From NCBI GenBank assembly GCA_036785325.1, contig JAXIVH010000018.1:8111359-8175358 (forward strand): 64,000 nt of DNA, read 5' to 3'. Position numbers and translations under genes: made by a program. Below the pieces are notes generated by a model. That model was not told the DNA's origin. It did no database searches and saw nothing but the letters and a program-made list of their open reading frames with translations. The stretch is from Urophycis tenuis (lineage: Eukaryota > Chordata > Actinopteri > Gadiformes > Phycidae). Shown piece by piece: positions 23,132 to 36,389 of this stretch. The first letter of the stretch is position 1, and every line of letters starts with the position of its first letter.

Positions 23132-23700
23132 CATATATACATACATACATATATACATACATAAATACATACATACATACATACAGAAATACATACATAT
23201 ATACATACATACATACATATATACATACATACAGAGATACATACATATATACATACATACATACATACATACATACATACATACATACATACATACATAC
23301 AGAGATACATACATACATACATACATACATACATACATACATACATACATACATACATACATACATACATACAGAGATACATACATACACAACACAAGAC
23401 ATCCAAGACAAGACGTAAGGACAGGACAGGAGCAATAGCAGTCCAATGGGCCGAGATGCAGGGGAGAGTGGTGGGTGGGATGAGGGGGTGGCGGGGCATG
23501 AGGAGGAGAGGGCAAGGGAGGGGATTGTTAGGGTTATGGATGGGGGAGTTGGTAGGCTTGTGAGAAGAGGTGTGTTTTTAAACGGGATTTGAATGTGGGA
23601 AGTGAGGGGGAGTCACAGACAGATTGGGGGAGTGAGTTCCAGAGTCGGGGTGCTGCTGAGGAGAAGGCTCTTTCGCCAAAGGTTTTATATGAGCCATCCC
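22705..23700 (-). mobile_element. LINE 3' region, antisense, carrying a TACA array
   Basis: The + strand starts with TTTATTTGTATAGCGCTTTT, a conserved 3' end of L2-type fish elements read antisense. The right part (about 23560-23690) reads antisense as the C-terminal signature LWNSLPQSVCDSPSLPTFKS. Between them lies a (TACA)n array of about 600 bp that has expanded in the 3' UTR. Confidence 0.7.
22797..23394 (+). repeat. (TACA)n microsatellite, about 600 bp
   Basis: An ACAT/TACA tetranucleotide array. Recurrent interruptions CAGAG, CAGAA, ATATA, TAAAT and TGTAC appear in repeating order, giving a higher-order pattern. Open frames across it (YVCM/HTYI repeats) are artefacts. Confidence 0.97.
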
Positions 23701-23894
23701 CAGCCAGGGAACATGCATGTGGCTTTAATTAAGACAGCTCCATTACAGGGTGTGTTCACACTGACCTCTTCATTTTACTGCATCAGAATGTTTTGAGGTG
23801 TCTCTACAATAGATGATTGTGGGGGTTAAATGATCTCAATGGTTAACATCGAAGATCCTGAAGTATAGCCATTCTTGGACACATAGGATAACAT

Positions 23895-24305
23895 GGCATG
23901 AGTACACTGTGGTATGTACAGTGTCTACCATCGTGTCTACCACACTGTATACCACAGTGTACCACAGTGTCTACCACCCCCCACAGTGTCTACCACAGTG
24001 TCTACGACCCCCACAGTGTCTACCACAGTGTCTACCACCCCCACAGTAGCTACCACAGTGTATACGACCCCCACAGTGTCTACCATGGTGTATACCACAG
24101 TGTCTACCACAGTTTATACCACAGTGTACCACAGTGTATACCACAGTGTCTACCACAGTGTATATCACAGTGGTTACCACAGTGGTTACCACAGTGTATA
24201 CCACAGTGTACCACAATGTCTACCACAGTGTCTACCACCCCCACAATGTCTACCACAGTGTCTACCACGGTGTATACCACAGTGTTTACCACAGTGTTTA
24301 CCGCC
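23895..24305 (+). repeat. 12-bp minisatellite
   Basis: Units of CCACAGTGTCTA, with variants CAGTGTATA, CAGTGGTTA and CACCCCCACAGTG. It extends about 410 bp. Frames across it give STTVSTTV-type repeats only. Confidence 0.92.
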
Positions 24306-24319
24306 CCCGTACAGGGTTC

Positions 24320-24850
24320 TAGCATAGACTGTATATATATATGGACAAACCCTCCGTGACGTCACCCATAGACATTCTTAACAGCAGAGATGAAGCCTAA
24401 AATTGAGCTTCTGGGCGCCGCCATCTTGGACATTTCAGTCTGTGTTCGAAGCCCGCCTACCTCCGGCCAGACCAATCAAAGCCTCGAATCCGTGAAGGTC
24501 ATGCCGTGATGACAGATGACAGCTGCCAATCAAGTTGACCACGCCCTTAATTATTCATAAAATAAATCCTTCTCTGTGCATTAAAATAATGGATTCTAAA
24601 AAAATTCACCCCCCTCACAGTTGTCATGGACTCGAACAATACTGAAAGACACCAAAACCGTTTTTTGAACCAGGCTGTAAACATGTTTATTTTGGCTGTA
24701 AAGTTGGACATTTTAACATGGGTGTCTATGGGAGTTGACTCCTTTCTGCAGCCAGCCTCAAGCGGCCAGTCGAGGAACTGCAAGTTTTTGCACTTCCGCA
24801 TGGGCTTCATTTTTCAGCATGGAATGTTGCCGTTTGGGTTCTAGGCAATC
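24320..24850. repeat. Probable interspersed repeat
   Basis: It begins with TAGACTGTATATATATATGG, a motif I associate with ends of common fish non-autonomous elements. Sequence such as GTGACGTCACCCATAG and GCCGCCATCTTGGACATTTC is also typical of teleost repeats. The matching far end was not found, so it may be truncated. Confidence 0.4.
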
Positions 24851-25560
24851 TAGGATTTTGTGTCATTATAGTTTATTAACCTGTGATTTGAATCCATATT
24901 GCAAAATCTGAATTAACAAAGGGTGGTCTGTGTGTGTGTGTGTGTGTGGAGGGGGGGGGGACACTCTAATACCTACCTACGGTGTTGTCATGGTGATATG
25001 TGTGGTATTTTGAACATGGGCATGCATCTGTGCCTTCATGCCATTATACCTTTCATGAGAATGTGGTTGTACAAATAATCACCTTTATTAAACTTCTCAG
25101 TGTAATTCCAGCTTTCTGGCACACATCCATTCCTTATCTTCTGCAAATATATAGTATTGTTTTGTTTTTTTATCATTTTCTTTTTTCTCTCATTTATTGT
25201 TTTTTTTTCACAACTCTGACTCTTTTATTCTCTCTCTCTCTCTATATATCTATCTATCTTTTTTCTCTTTCTCTATCTCTAGCCATACATTATAACAACA
25301 GCTTTTTTAACAAAGCTGTCATTGTGTAAAAGACATCAGTCTACTTAACTCAGGGAATGACAGAGGTGCCATTTGTATGAGCGTGCATTGTAAGATGAGA
25401 TTGTAGATGGTTGTACAGATGAATGGAGAGAGGAAGAGTGCACAAAGCAATAGGCTTGACTGCAGATCAAAATGAAGATGGATTCAGAGGAAACTTGAGG
25501 AAAAAACGTAATTGCAGATTACACAACTGAGTGTCATCAGCATATTATGATCAGTGTATA
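24850..25560. other. No gene recognised
   Basis: It contains a short (TG)n run followed by G at 24927-24960, and a (CT)n/(TATC)n run at 25228-25260. Confidence 0.5.
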
Positions 25561-25589
25561 CATGAACAGTAAATGTCAGTGGTCAATGT

Positions 25590-25855
25590 GAGTCTTAATA
25601 TTTCTTTATGTATGTATATTTTGTATATTGCTTACATAGGTTTATATTTTACATAGGTTTATTTCACATAGGTTTTTATTTTATTTTATATTTTACATAG
25701 GTTTATATTATATATTTATATTCTAACACTTTACTTTACGTAGAGTGTCTGTCTCTTCTTCCTTTTGCACTGGAGTATTGTATTGTAATGAATGCAATTT
25801 CCCTCAGGGATCATTAAAGTACGTCTGTCTGTCTGTCTGTCTGTCTGTCTTGATA
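25590..25855 (+). mobile_element. Rex1-like LINE 3' UTR, sense
   Basis: Sense copy of the same 3' UTR as the antisense element at 7174-7440. It has CATAGGTTTATATT units, ACTTTACGTAGAGTGTCTGT, AATTTCCCTCAGGGATCATT and a (GTCT)n tail at 25830-25851. Everything upstream of the UTR is lost, typical 5' truncation. Confidence 0.8.
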
Positions 25856-25984
25856 GAGGCCAGAAAACTCTATTGTAAACTAGTTACTATTTACCTGTAA
25901 AAACCGAGAGATTAGCATTTGTCAGCTTCTCAAAGATATTTTGAGTCAAGGCAGACCTCCTTGATCATCCTGTTAAATTTATAT

Positions 25985-26110
25985 TTACATTCAATCATTT
26001 AGAAAAAGCTTTTATCCAAAAGGGATTTCCAGGTGAGGCTGAGAACAACCATCATTGTTACACTCAACATTGCACAGTCCATTAAAGTGCTATATATCCC
26101 AACAAACAAA
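25985..26110 (-). mobile_element. LINE 3' end fragment, antisense (weak)
   Basis: CATTTAGAAAAAGCTTTTAT and TCCAAAAGGGATTT resemble a diverged antisense copy of the 3' end seen at 60320-60360. Confidence 0.4.
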
Positions 26111-27350
26111 AGTGCAGGATAGGTTCAGGAATTAGCAACAAGGATTAGCAACAAGTAGGAGTACTTTCATCAATCATATACAATCATATATAACTGCAAC
26201 CCTTCTCTACCTTATTGAAATTCTTGGTGTATTCAACATTAAACTGTGCAACTGTATTTCTGATAACCCATCTTAAGCTCAGGCACCCTCCATCAGCTGT
26301 AAAAGCAACACTGTGACCTCACAGGCTGTTTAACTTATGGTTGCCCCTATAGTAAGAAATAAGTCATTGTGAAAGGAGTGAAAGAAGGAATAGAGTAAGG
26401 ATTGAAGAAAGCAAGGACAGAATGGTGGAGTGAAGGGAAAAGGATGGATGGTGCAGCTTGGTGACCAGCTGCTCCTTAAATGGCCTCTGATGGCCGCCGG
26501 TGGCACGTTTCTTTACCGCTTGGAGGAAGGTTCCCGAAATAAATGTGTATACAGATTGCACTTTTTTATTCACATCTTTTGGGGGATTGTGTATCTAAAT
26601 TGCACAGGTAGATAAATGTTGATGTTATAGTGGTGATACTTTTAGTGGTGTGGTCCTAAAGAGCTAAAGTGCTGGGTGTGAGTGACACTGCTGGTAATGA
26701 CTTACTTTATGCTTGCTGCAACGATGCAGCTTTTCTTTTGATGATGTTATTTTTTTCTTCTGACCTGGAGTTTGCTGACAGACACTTAGCGAAATTGAGT
26801 CTGAAAGCAAAGCGGTCATACAATTTAGCTGTCCTTCTGTCTGCAGCAGTCCTTTCTGTCTGGGGGGATGGGGCAGCTTGGGGCTGTATTTCATTTCATG
26901 CAGCATGCGTTTTTATTAAACATCAAACACTTCCCGTGAAAATGATTTTTGCCCCCCTGCACAACCACCCCCACGACCACTTACTTTCCGTACCTTATGT
27001 TAGACTACAGAGCGAGGTCCACCACCACAACAGCCAGCGATGGTAATGGTGTGCACAGGTAGTCAGGCCCAGTGGCTTTGTAGAGCAGCATCATTCACCC
27101 TTTAAGTTGTAGCACACAGAAGTCCAGGGAAAACATCCACACACTATGTTAACTCACAAATTCAATGATCTGGAATGCCTGGCATGACATTAACTGAAAC
27201 AACATCATTGTGCTGTAGAATGTTCCAGTCCAAGTCCAAAGTCTGAACAAAGCTGAGGCATCGAGTGTGTTTCCAGCTTGTAATGTGGCAAAAACATGTT
27301 CACATTTTATTAATTTCATGACTAAAAAGGCAAGTGGTGTCTTATTTATA
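26110..27350. other. No gene recognised
   Basis: Short overlapping frames on both strands around 26660-27046 have no recognisable product. Confidence 0.5.
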
Positions 27351-27352
27351 TA

Positions 27353-27432
<80 letters not shown>
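27353..27432 (+). repeat. (TA)n microsatellite
   Basis: About 40 uninterrupted TA units. Confidence 0.97.
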
Positions 27433-27435
<3 letters not shown>

Positions 27436-28104
27436 TGTGATCTATGGTTTATGATTGACCTTTTTGTTTTATTTACATATGAGCTATTGTGAAGTGCTAG
27501 CACACAGACAGACCAAGGTCTCTCTATCTTCTGTCTGTCAGAAGGTAAGATATCAGAACTGCCTTCCGATATCCAAAGGCAATTATGGGGGGTTTTCCGA
27601 GTCACTGTCCATGGTGCTGGAATATAAACCCCCTTCATGAAACTTTTATTTTGGAAAAATGCCTAGGGAGTATAATAGTTATTTAGTATCCTCTCACTCC
27701 TACACTCTCGTTCTGTTAGCTGGCCTCTAATGGTTTAATTTATTATTTTGTTTGTGGTTTTGACGAGGCTCCTTTACTGTGTGGACATGGGGCAGATGAT
27801 CTGCCACAGTACAATGGAGAGCTGGTAGAAAGGAGAACAAGCAGGACCTCTGGCACTTTACACACACAGTAGAGCAGGGAAGAGGAGACAGAGGTGCAGT
27901 GGAGGATGACAAAAGGAGAGAAAAAAAGGGTGATCGGGAATGAAAGGGCAACAGATGGTCATGGGAGTAAGACAAAGAAAAAGGGAGAGAGAGATGTTTC
28001 CCAACAAAGATACACAACCATACACCGAGGGGCCTATACCAACAGAGCCACAGAGAAAGACGAATGAAAACGACACACATAGAGTGAGTGAGAGTGGGAT
28101 ATAA

Positions 28105-28159
28105 AATAAAGAGAGAGAGATAGAGAGCGAGAGAAGAGAGGCAGAGGGAGAGAGAGAGG

Positions 28160-28233
<74 letters not shown>

Positions 28234-28255
28234 GAGAGAGGGAGAGAAAGGGCCA
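28105..28255 (+). repeat. (GA)n microsatellite
   Basis: A GA/GAGG-rich run with an uninterrupted core at about 28165-28229. Confidence 0.95.
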
Positions 28256-28259
28256 GGCA

Positions 28260-31200
28260 GAGAGGAGCATGAAGAGGAGCATGAAACTTTCTCCCTCTTC
28301 CTTTCTACCTAAGGGAGATTAGGGGGTCTGCATCCAGAGTGATTAATAGGTTTGCTGCCAATTGCTTGTCCCAATCTCCCCCCTCTATGAATAATCACCC
28401 CTTCTAGTCCCTTACAGAGAGAATGATGTGTGCAGGAGGTGCTGTTGGTGCCACCACCCACATGAATAGTGATGGTGACGTATATGAAGTGTGACTCAGG
28501 GATTACGTGAATGAGGGCATGGGGTTCAGGGAAAGAAAAAAATAATTAGACAGGCATGTATAGGCATATAGACAGGTGGATACATACGTACATTTATTAA
28601 ATATCATGTTGACACACATTACAACTCTTCAACCCAAATCGAAAATGCTTGGATTGTGGCCACTCACACATCACTTAAGTTGTTATTGTGAGAATCATTT
28701 AAAAGTCATACGATTCTCTGAGCATATCAGTTGGAATGTAAAGAACATACTCATATATAACATTGTACATGTAGAAAATCAATACACATAAATATTTTAA
28801 CAATTGTCTGTATTTGTATTGTATCTGTGTTATGTATCTTATCAGGTAATTTAATATTGCCTATTTGCCTATTATAAAACAGCCACACTGAACATCAAGA
28901 AGAATAGCTGTAGGCCTACATAACAGACATCAAAGTCACATTGAACACAGTCGTAGTAGGAGGAAATATGGATCCATAGGCCACTAAAGTAAAAACAATG
29001 GTTAATGGTCTACAGTGTATAACTGAAGTGAACATGGATTAAACCCCCAGTATAGCCTAGGTCAGCGTAGTGTAGTGGTACACAGTGTGAACAGTGAGCT
29101 CATGATGGACTGGCGTGGTCTGGCTATCGTGACCCGTGGGATGGGTGATGGGTGAGGAAGGTCCAAACTTACTGGCTGTGAGCTCATTTACCTGTTATCA
29201 AAATGTGCTACTGAGCACACTATTTATTTCGTTATTAACACATGAAATAGCACATTAAAAGCTGTATTTTACGCCAATGAAGAGTTCGGGAAAAGCCTTG
29301 TAAAACACAGCATTTTGAACGACTAAAACGGTGCATTTTATTGCATCATTACAGTTGAAAGCTTTGCAGAAGGCGTCAATTTCCCAACCAATGGTGGAAA
29401 GAGAGTTGGCGGAAGGTCTGGTGTGAGGATTCTGGCATCAACTACAATTGTAATAAACAATTAAACAAACCTTGATCTGACTCCATGTATTGCCACACAA
29501 CCACAGTGTGCCGTTAAATACTGAACATTACCATTACCGGGGCAGGCTAAACCATGGATTCTAACTTTCTTGCAAGGAGAAATGTCCTTCCTTCCCACTT
29601 GTCTGCGCCCCTCTTAGATGCATACTATATTACTTCCTCCCCTATCCGGTTCTAGGCAGATTACTACACTTAATCAGATTATTACAATTAATCACTGGTA
29701 ATGCATGGGGTTGAATAAACCTGAGCGGACATGATTATCAAGCCTGCGTGTCCACCTGGCTTACCAGGACCCTCACCATCCGAGCTATTCCTGTGGCCAC
29801 AACCCACGGCATAATTGGCCAATAGCGGAACATCTCAGGGTTCTACTGCAATCAAAGCCAGATGGACTACAATATTCCACTTAGAATATACTTTAATAGA
29901 CAGGTACAAGTTACTATCCAAATACGTAAAGAAAAGCAGCAATGACTGAATATTAAGACCCTATAAGAAGACTAGAGAAAAACATACAGAGAATACAAGG
30001 ACAGTAATGAAGAACCTGTGTCGTAGGAATGTGGCTACAGGCATGAAGCGTGGGAAGTTTTGGATACAGATAGCTTCCAAGAGCAGTGTCTATCATGTCC
30101 CTATATACTGTTCCCTCAGGTGTACAACTGCATTGTTTAGGAGACCACCTACTGACTATTCTGTTTTCTAAGACCATTTGCTGTTGGTTCCCAGGGCCCA
30201 AAAAGGTGTGTCATCTTCAGCGGAGCTGACTGGGCGTTGTCTGATTTCATATGCATTGAGAATCCTAACCTCTGGGTTTCGGATGATAACCACATAATTT
30301 CCCTGAGACTGAGACAGTTTTACTACATTTACATAGTTAATCAAAATGAGACCAAACATGATATAAGAATTAGGGAGTAAAGTAACACAGTGTGAAAGGT
30401 GTGATTCCCTGGCCCCCAGTAGGTTGGGAGTGGGCCAGAAGAACATCCTCTGTTGTCTGTCTCACTGGGGGCAAACCCCCCCATACATCAACACATCAAA
30501 GATCAAGCCAAACGGTCTCGGCCGTGAAGATGACCCCCCTACAGCTACATCGTGTTTCACCAACATTTTAATCAATACACGTCCACAGTGACTTTTTTTT
30601 TTTTTTACGTTTTGGCTTTCCATAATTGTGACCTTCCATACATGTGTGCGTGCCTGTGTGCATGCATGCGTGTGAAGAGCATTGTAAGTGTATCCAGCAG
30701 CTGAACAAAACAACACAGATAAAGGGGGTACAACAGTGTGCGGTGACAGTTTGTGGTAAATGGAGGGTCTGGGTTTGTCTGTGTATTTGTGTGCTCTTCC
30801 TGTCAGCCTGCTCATGAGGTATTGAAATTATGATTGTAAAACATGTGGGATACTTGGCTGTGGTCCCTGTCTGTAAAACTAAAAATAGTCCATTCTGATT
30901 TGGTTACTGTTGTCTCCGTCTGTAAGATAAGCCTATAGGCTGATGTTGAGCAGGGAGTGCGCACAGAAAGTTGTGATTAGCGGCTGTGCTGTCTGGGTGG
31001 GTCATGTGTGATTCCAACTCATCAGTGTCTGTGCTAATACAAGTGCAGACAACTTCCAGAGCCTATGACCAACATTAGTTACTGACCAGGCCTTCTGCAT
31101 GCTCTGCATCCTTGTCTCCTGTTCCTCTCCTCACTTCTCCCTTCTGTCTGCACTCCCTCCCTCTCTGTTGTTCACTCATCCTCTTTAATCCTATGTTCCT

Positions 31201-32546
31201 CACTCAGTCTCTTTCCTCCCATCCCTTTTTCTTTAATCTTTCTCTCCACTCTCACTATCAAACCCTCTCCTTCTGTTCCTCCTATAATTATAACAATTTC
31301 AGATTTTACACTTTCTCTCTTATTCTTATTCTCTTTGTCTCCTTAATTGTACGGCCAAGCTTCCTCACACGCTCTGTCTCGCCATACTGTCTCTTCTCCA
31401 ATCTCTCCCTGTTCCTGTAATATTGTTCTTTATATATTAATGACATGATAGTTGTTCCCTTCAGTCCAGATCAAACCTTCTCTGACACTCCCAGGTGACT
31501 GTGAGTAGGAGAGATACTGGAAGTCCTTCCTTATTGCTCTGATCAGTTCCATTCAAAGACCGGTTAGCAGGGAATATCGGCAAAGCAATAGCCAAATCCC
31601 ATGCACACAGTGACTACTGTGGTGGGTAAGGTAATGTATGGGTGAGCAAACGGAGCAAGGGGAACAAGGCATGATACAGTATCATGCCATGTTATCCGTC
31701 CCCAGCTACTGTAGAGGGTTTTAGCTCGGGGTGTTTCTGAGGCTAAATGGACTCTTTGGGGGGCTCACATACAGACAGAGTCTTGTGTGGATCCTATCTT
31801 CAAGAAGGGTTCTGGTAAAGCAGCTGCACTGCTAAGGCTTCATGAAGACTGTCAATCCCTCTGTTAGTTCTGACAACTTCTCCTCACTGGGTCATCTGGG
31901 ATCTAGACTCACGGCTGCCGACTATCCACAAGCACACATTGTGTTTCCAATACATGATTGTAAGTAGAAAGGAAATAACAATTGATGAAAGGTTTCCCAG
32001 GTAGCTTATCAGCAAACAACAGCTTCTTCCCTGTTGTCTCCATATCTTGTGTCTCTTTTATGTGCTTTCACACCAATGATGCATTAGCTTTGGCACTTTA
32101 GAGAATGACACACTGCGTCCCTTTTCCCTTAGAGCTTTGTAAACCAAAAATCCTCCTCCTCCGCTCACATGTCCCATGTGGCTTACTGAATAAGCGACAT
32201 CGGTACCGATGACACAGAATGACACTGCAGATTCCCCCTTATGGGATGATGCTGTCGCTCCGGTGTGTGCGGCCGTCCATCATGCTGTGAGCTCATGCCA
32301 CTGACAGCAGACCAGGGGATGCTGCGATGAATCAATAGGTTCCAGACCTTATCTGCTGCACTCCCGCCCACACCTTGTCCATTCCCCAAATGATTGCATC
32401 GCAGGCATAACCTTTTTTCTATTTATATATTTCTTTTTTTTTTTCTTTTTTTACCAACCACCACCTGTCCTGTTTGTCAGACCTGAGGCATTCTCTGAGA
32501 TATCACAGCCGAGGTCTCCTGTCAAACCCTGGATGATTCTGTCACA

Positions 32547-32612
<66 letters not shown>

Positions 32613-33676
32613 TCTCTTAACAGCCATGTTTGAAGTCAGAGGGGTCAGGACCTGAAGTTCCTGTTCTCAGACATCAAAGTCTATCAGCAGCTGTCTGTTG
32701 TAGTTCTTTCCGAGAGGCAGGAATGAACCCAGTGGAACAGTACAGCGGAACGTAATCTCACTGTGGGAATCAACACATCCCTAAGATATAGGTAGGAATT
32801 TTTGTATTTTTGTGCGTCCCAATTTCAAGGGAAAATAAAGTTACAGAGCAAACAATTAATCAATGGCTGTGCAGATGTCGTTACGTAGCTTATTGAGATA
32901 ATAAATCGTATCGTGAAAAGCAACCAGATGGATCAAGGAATAATCAGCAGAATTATGTGTGTATGGATTTAGAGGGAATATTCTCAATGGAGTCCTTATA
33001 CTTCAAACTTCTTGATTTTATCTCCAAAGTCATTTTGGAATGGCTAAAAGGGTTAACATATAAGCATCCATGCTCCAAATGTTCAGATGCAGTCACCATT
33101 AACACTGTTCCTCTAGGACTGAAACTGGGCAGCAGCCTCTATTTATGGGACCGAAGGGAACTGGGGAAGAATAATTCTCAATTTGCCATAAAGGTGAATT
33201 GAATTGGATGGCCATTTTCCTGAACATAAATTCCCCTTATTGAGAAGAATGATGTTTGGCTAGCTGACTGTCCTCTGACACTGGGTCCTTTTGTTTCACC
33301 AGACAGCTCTCGCTCTCACCCTAGCGGAGGAACATCTGTTTATCTTCCATGTGTGACTTCTAATGAGATGAACACTGAGCTGTATTGCGCTTGGCGAGGG
33401 CATCACCACAAACCAATTCTATCAGACTTTTCATGGTTTTTCTTTATTTTTAACAATATTTTATTTCTTCTTTGTCCCTCACTTGTTTTTTCTTTCTTTG
33501 GTTTCTTTGTGAATGATTTACATTACTATTATAGGCTTTTTTCCCCACATGTATTTGTGTTTGCATCTCTTTTACTCTTTAAATCATATTAGTCCCCATT
33601 TTCTTTTTAAGCACCCTTTTATCTCTTGACAATTGGTTGATGTTCTCTTCCTTTCATTCCCTTCATGTTTGCACAG
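28260..33676. other. Featureless stretch, probably fstl4 intron
   Basis: I found no exon of the expected upstream fstl4 domains (Kazal or EF-hand text) and no transposon coding sequence. Minor items are a poly-T run near 30593-30606, a CT-rich stretch at 31120-31420 and a (GA)n run at 32549-32611. The last 5 kb before exon 33677 must be intronic if the gene model is right. Confidence 0.5.
32549..32611 (+). repeat. (GA)n microsatellite
   Basis: About 30 uninterrupted GA units. Confidence 0.95.
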
Positions 33677-33843
33677 AGGTGGTCCAGCTGAGCCTGCCTG
33701 AGGACCAGCGGGTCAGCGTCTCCACGGTGACGGTGGGCCTCAGCATGGTGCTGTCCTGTGCCATCCAGGGAACCCTGCGCCCACCCATCATCTGGAAAAG
33801 GAACGGCATCATACTCAACTTCTTGGACCTCGAAGACATCAAC
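33677..33843 (+). CDS. fstl4 exon a: end of EF-hand linker and first half of Ig1
   Basis: Acceptor GCACAG at 33671-33676, donor GTGAGT at 33844. The first two bases complete a split Gln codon, then VVQLSLPEDQRVSVSTVTVG, VLSCAIQGTL (first Ig cysteine) and PPIIWKRNGI (Ig tryptophan) up to LDLEDIN. 167 nt, phase 1 in, phase 0 out. Using the AG two bases downstream is possible but would drop the split codon. A 40-bp minisatellite starts about 75 bases after the donor. Confidence 0.92.
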
Positions 33844-33914
33844 GTGAGTGCATGTTTGGTGTCACCACAACTTAAAACGTATTTACATCTTCTATTGCAG
33901 CCTGTCACTCGGCA

Positions 33915-34550
33915 TCTGTCTCCAGCCACCCCATCTGTTCTCCACCCACTGTAATCTGTCTCCAGCATCTAATCTGTCTCCACCCACTGTAATCTGTCTC
34001 CAGCATCTAATCTGTTCTCCACCCACTGTAATCTGTCTCCAGCAACTAATCTGTCTCCAGCCACGCCATCTGTTCTCCACCCACTGTAATCTGTCTCCAC
34101 CCACCCCATCTTTTCTTCACCCACTGTAATCTCTCTCCAGCAACTAATCTGTCTCCAGCCACGCCATCTGTTCTCCACCCACTGTAATCTGTCTCCACCC
34201 ACCCCATCTTTTCTCCACCCACTGTAATCTGTCTCCACCCTCCCCATCTGTTCTCCACCCACTGTAATCTGTCTCCACCCTCCCCATCTGTTCTCCACCC
34301 ACTGTAATCTGTCTCCACCCTCCCCATCTGTTCTCCACCCACTGTAATCTGTGTCCACCCACTGTAATCTGTGTCCACCCTCCCCATCTGTTCTCCACCC
34401 ACTGTAATCTGTCTCCACCCTCCCCATCTGTTCTCCACCCACTGTAATCTGTCTCCAGCCTCCCCATCTGTTCTCCACCCACTGTAATCTGTCTCCACCC
34501 TCCCCATCTGTTCTCCACCCACTGTAATCTGTGTCCAGCAACTAATCTGT
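33915..34550 (+). repeat. 40-bp minisatellite in fstl4 intron
   Basis: Units of ACTGTAATCTGTCTCCACCC plus TCCCCATCTGTTCTCCACCC. They are near-identical between 34200 and 34520 and more degenerate at the left (AGCAACTAATCTG and AGCCACGCCATC variants). About 16 units. Antisense frames of 150-190 codons across it are repeat artefacts. Confidence 0.95.
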
Positions 34551-34559
34551 CGCCACCCA

Positions 34560-36105
34560 CCCTAGTTTGTCTCCGCCCACTTGAATATGTATCCAACCAC
34601 AATTTTGATAAATAGCCAATATAGGCTGCTGAGGCCTTCTCTCACCAATGAGGAAGTGAGTGATAGCGTAATGCGATGGCTGCTATGTGTGCAGAAGTCA
34701 CCGCATAGCAAAACAATTCATTAAAACTGACATTTCCAAAGAACATGTGAACAGTGCAGCTTCTCATTGTTAGTATAGCCATAGAAGGCAAATCACTAGT
34801 TTGAGATTGTCAAAACACAGTATTACAAATAAGCAGCGACCAGAATTGACCTATTCTTTCTTCGTAATGACGTTCAAGCATTAAAAAAAATCTGTTAATA
34901 TGTTAATTAATTTAATATTCATATTCATATTAATATGTTAATTTCATAGACAGACACATTAACAAAGCATAAACTCAATTACCACTGCAATGGTACCTAT
35001 GGGTACCATTTAACAGACCCTTTGAAGGACCACTTAACCACTGACCAATCTCCAATAAATCTTTCAAAAGCACCAGTGTTTTGGTACCACAGATAACATC
35101 CTCAACAGTATTGGTTGTCTGTCAAATTACAAATTGAGGCGTAGAAACCATTAATGAAATAAACCTCCATCGTTAACCAAAGGTGCATTCAAATATGTCA
35201 CTGAGCACTCCTGTAGCTTCAGAATCAGTCCTTCACCCATTAACCATTACCGTCAGCGGGGAGTAAGGAGCACATTTCCGCAGGTCATTTTGGTGTGGAT
35301 GTCGGCAAGTTATTCTGATGCACTTATTCTGGCCTCATCTCTCATTGCAAAACTGTGCATGCATGTGTGTGTGTGTGTATGCATGTGGATGGATGCCTAC
35401 ACATTTTCTATCCCTCAAACTGCAGATATCAATGGAAAAAAATATAAAAAACAAAAAAACAAAATAATGCAATGTGATTTTAACCAACCTTAAAAGACTA
35501 AGTGCAGTACTGCTATCAAATATATACGCTCCTACAGCGTTGAACAGGCACATTTAAATCTGAGTGAAACTCACAAGCAGATTAAACAGGTTCCTAGATC
35601 AGCTATGCATTTATATCACCATAAGGTCTAATCTAGATGGTCCAAGAGGCACAACCTGACCTCAGATTTACCATGAAATTTAAAAGTTGAATCCTCTCTT
35701 AATGCTTGTGTCAGTCCGAACCTTTGTGAAACACTGCGGTGGTAGAGGGAGTGACTGGGGAAGAGGAGGAGCATCACAGAGTCCAGTCCCTAAGGGTTAC
35801 AGAGCGCTAACGACCCGTTGCCATGGAGCTCAGAGGGGCTGGGTTGGGAAGTGAGAGCAAAAAAAGAACTAGAGAGCGATCAAAAGCATACCAGGGAGAT
35901 CACTGGACAAGTATCTATACAGCACACACACATTGACTGTGAGAATTGATGAACAAACTAAATAGGAAAGGTGGCGATTTGTATTTCTATGTATTTAAAT
36001 GTTGTGTTGAGTGTTTAGTGATTACATTAGATTTGTCAATCCCAATCCCACTGCAATTGCATTCTTGTCCACTGTGCTTAGTAGTTGCTTTGAGTATAGC
36101 TTTAT
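34560..36105. other. fstl4 intron, nothing recognised
   Basis: AT-rich with a short TG run at 35366-35378. No element could be named. Confidence 0.5.
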
Positions 36106-36109
36106 TAGA

Positions 36110-36300
36110 ATTGACAGTCAATGAGAACACAGACTCCCAGACTCTCAGACTTGTTCAGAGTTCACCTGAACCCTGTATTTCTTACTGTATTGACAGCAAT
36201 GACATGTTTCACCTTCTTCTGATAAATGTACTCTTTGTAAGTCGGGATTTGGATACAAGCATCTGCTAAATGCCCTAAATGTAAATGTAAATGTAAATTT
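36110..36300 (+). mobile_element. LINE 3' UTR, sense
   Basis: ACTTGTTCAGAGTTCACCTG to GCATCTGCTAAATGCCC and an (AATGTA)n tail. This is the same family as the two copies at 59.8-61.1 kb and shows what its intact 3' end looks like. Confidence 0.75.
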
Positions 36301-36389
36301 GACTTGGTGGATGGTGCATGACAGTAAACAACAGACAATAGACAATAACAACAAACAATCAACACAGTACAAGATGTCAGGATTCAAGA

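Noticed and set aside
22714..23515. Open frames of 220-260 codons on both strands with YVCM or HTYI repeats
   Set aside because: They are translations of the TACA microsatellite: open in several frames and on both strands at once.
1..33676. Upstream fstl4 exons (signal peptide, Kazal, EF-hands)
   Set aside because: I looked for cysteine-rich Kazal and DxDxDG-type EF-hand text with splice borders on the + strand and found none. They must lie before this window.
33969..34602. Antisense frames of 150-190 codons with WVENRWGGWRQITVGGEQ repeats
   Set aside because: Translation of the 40-bp minisatellite inside the fstl4 intron.
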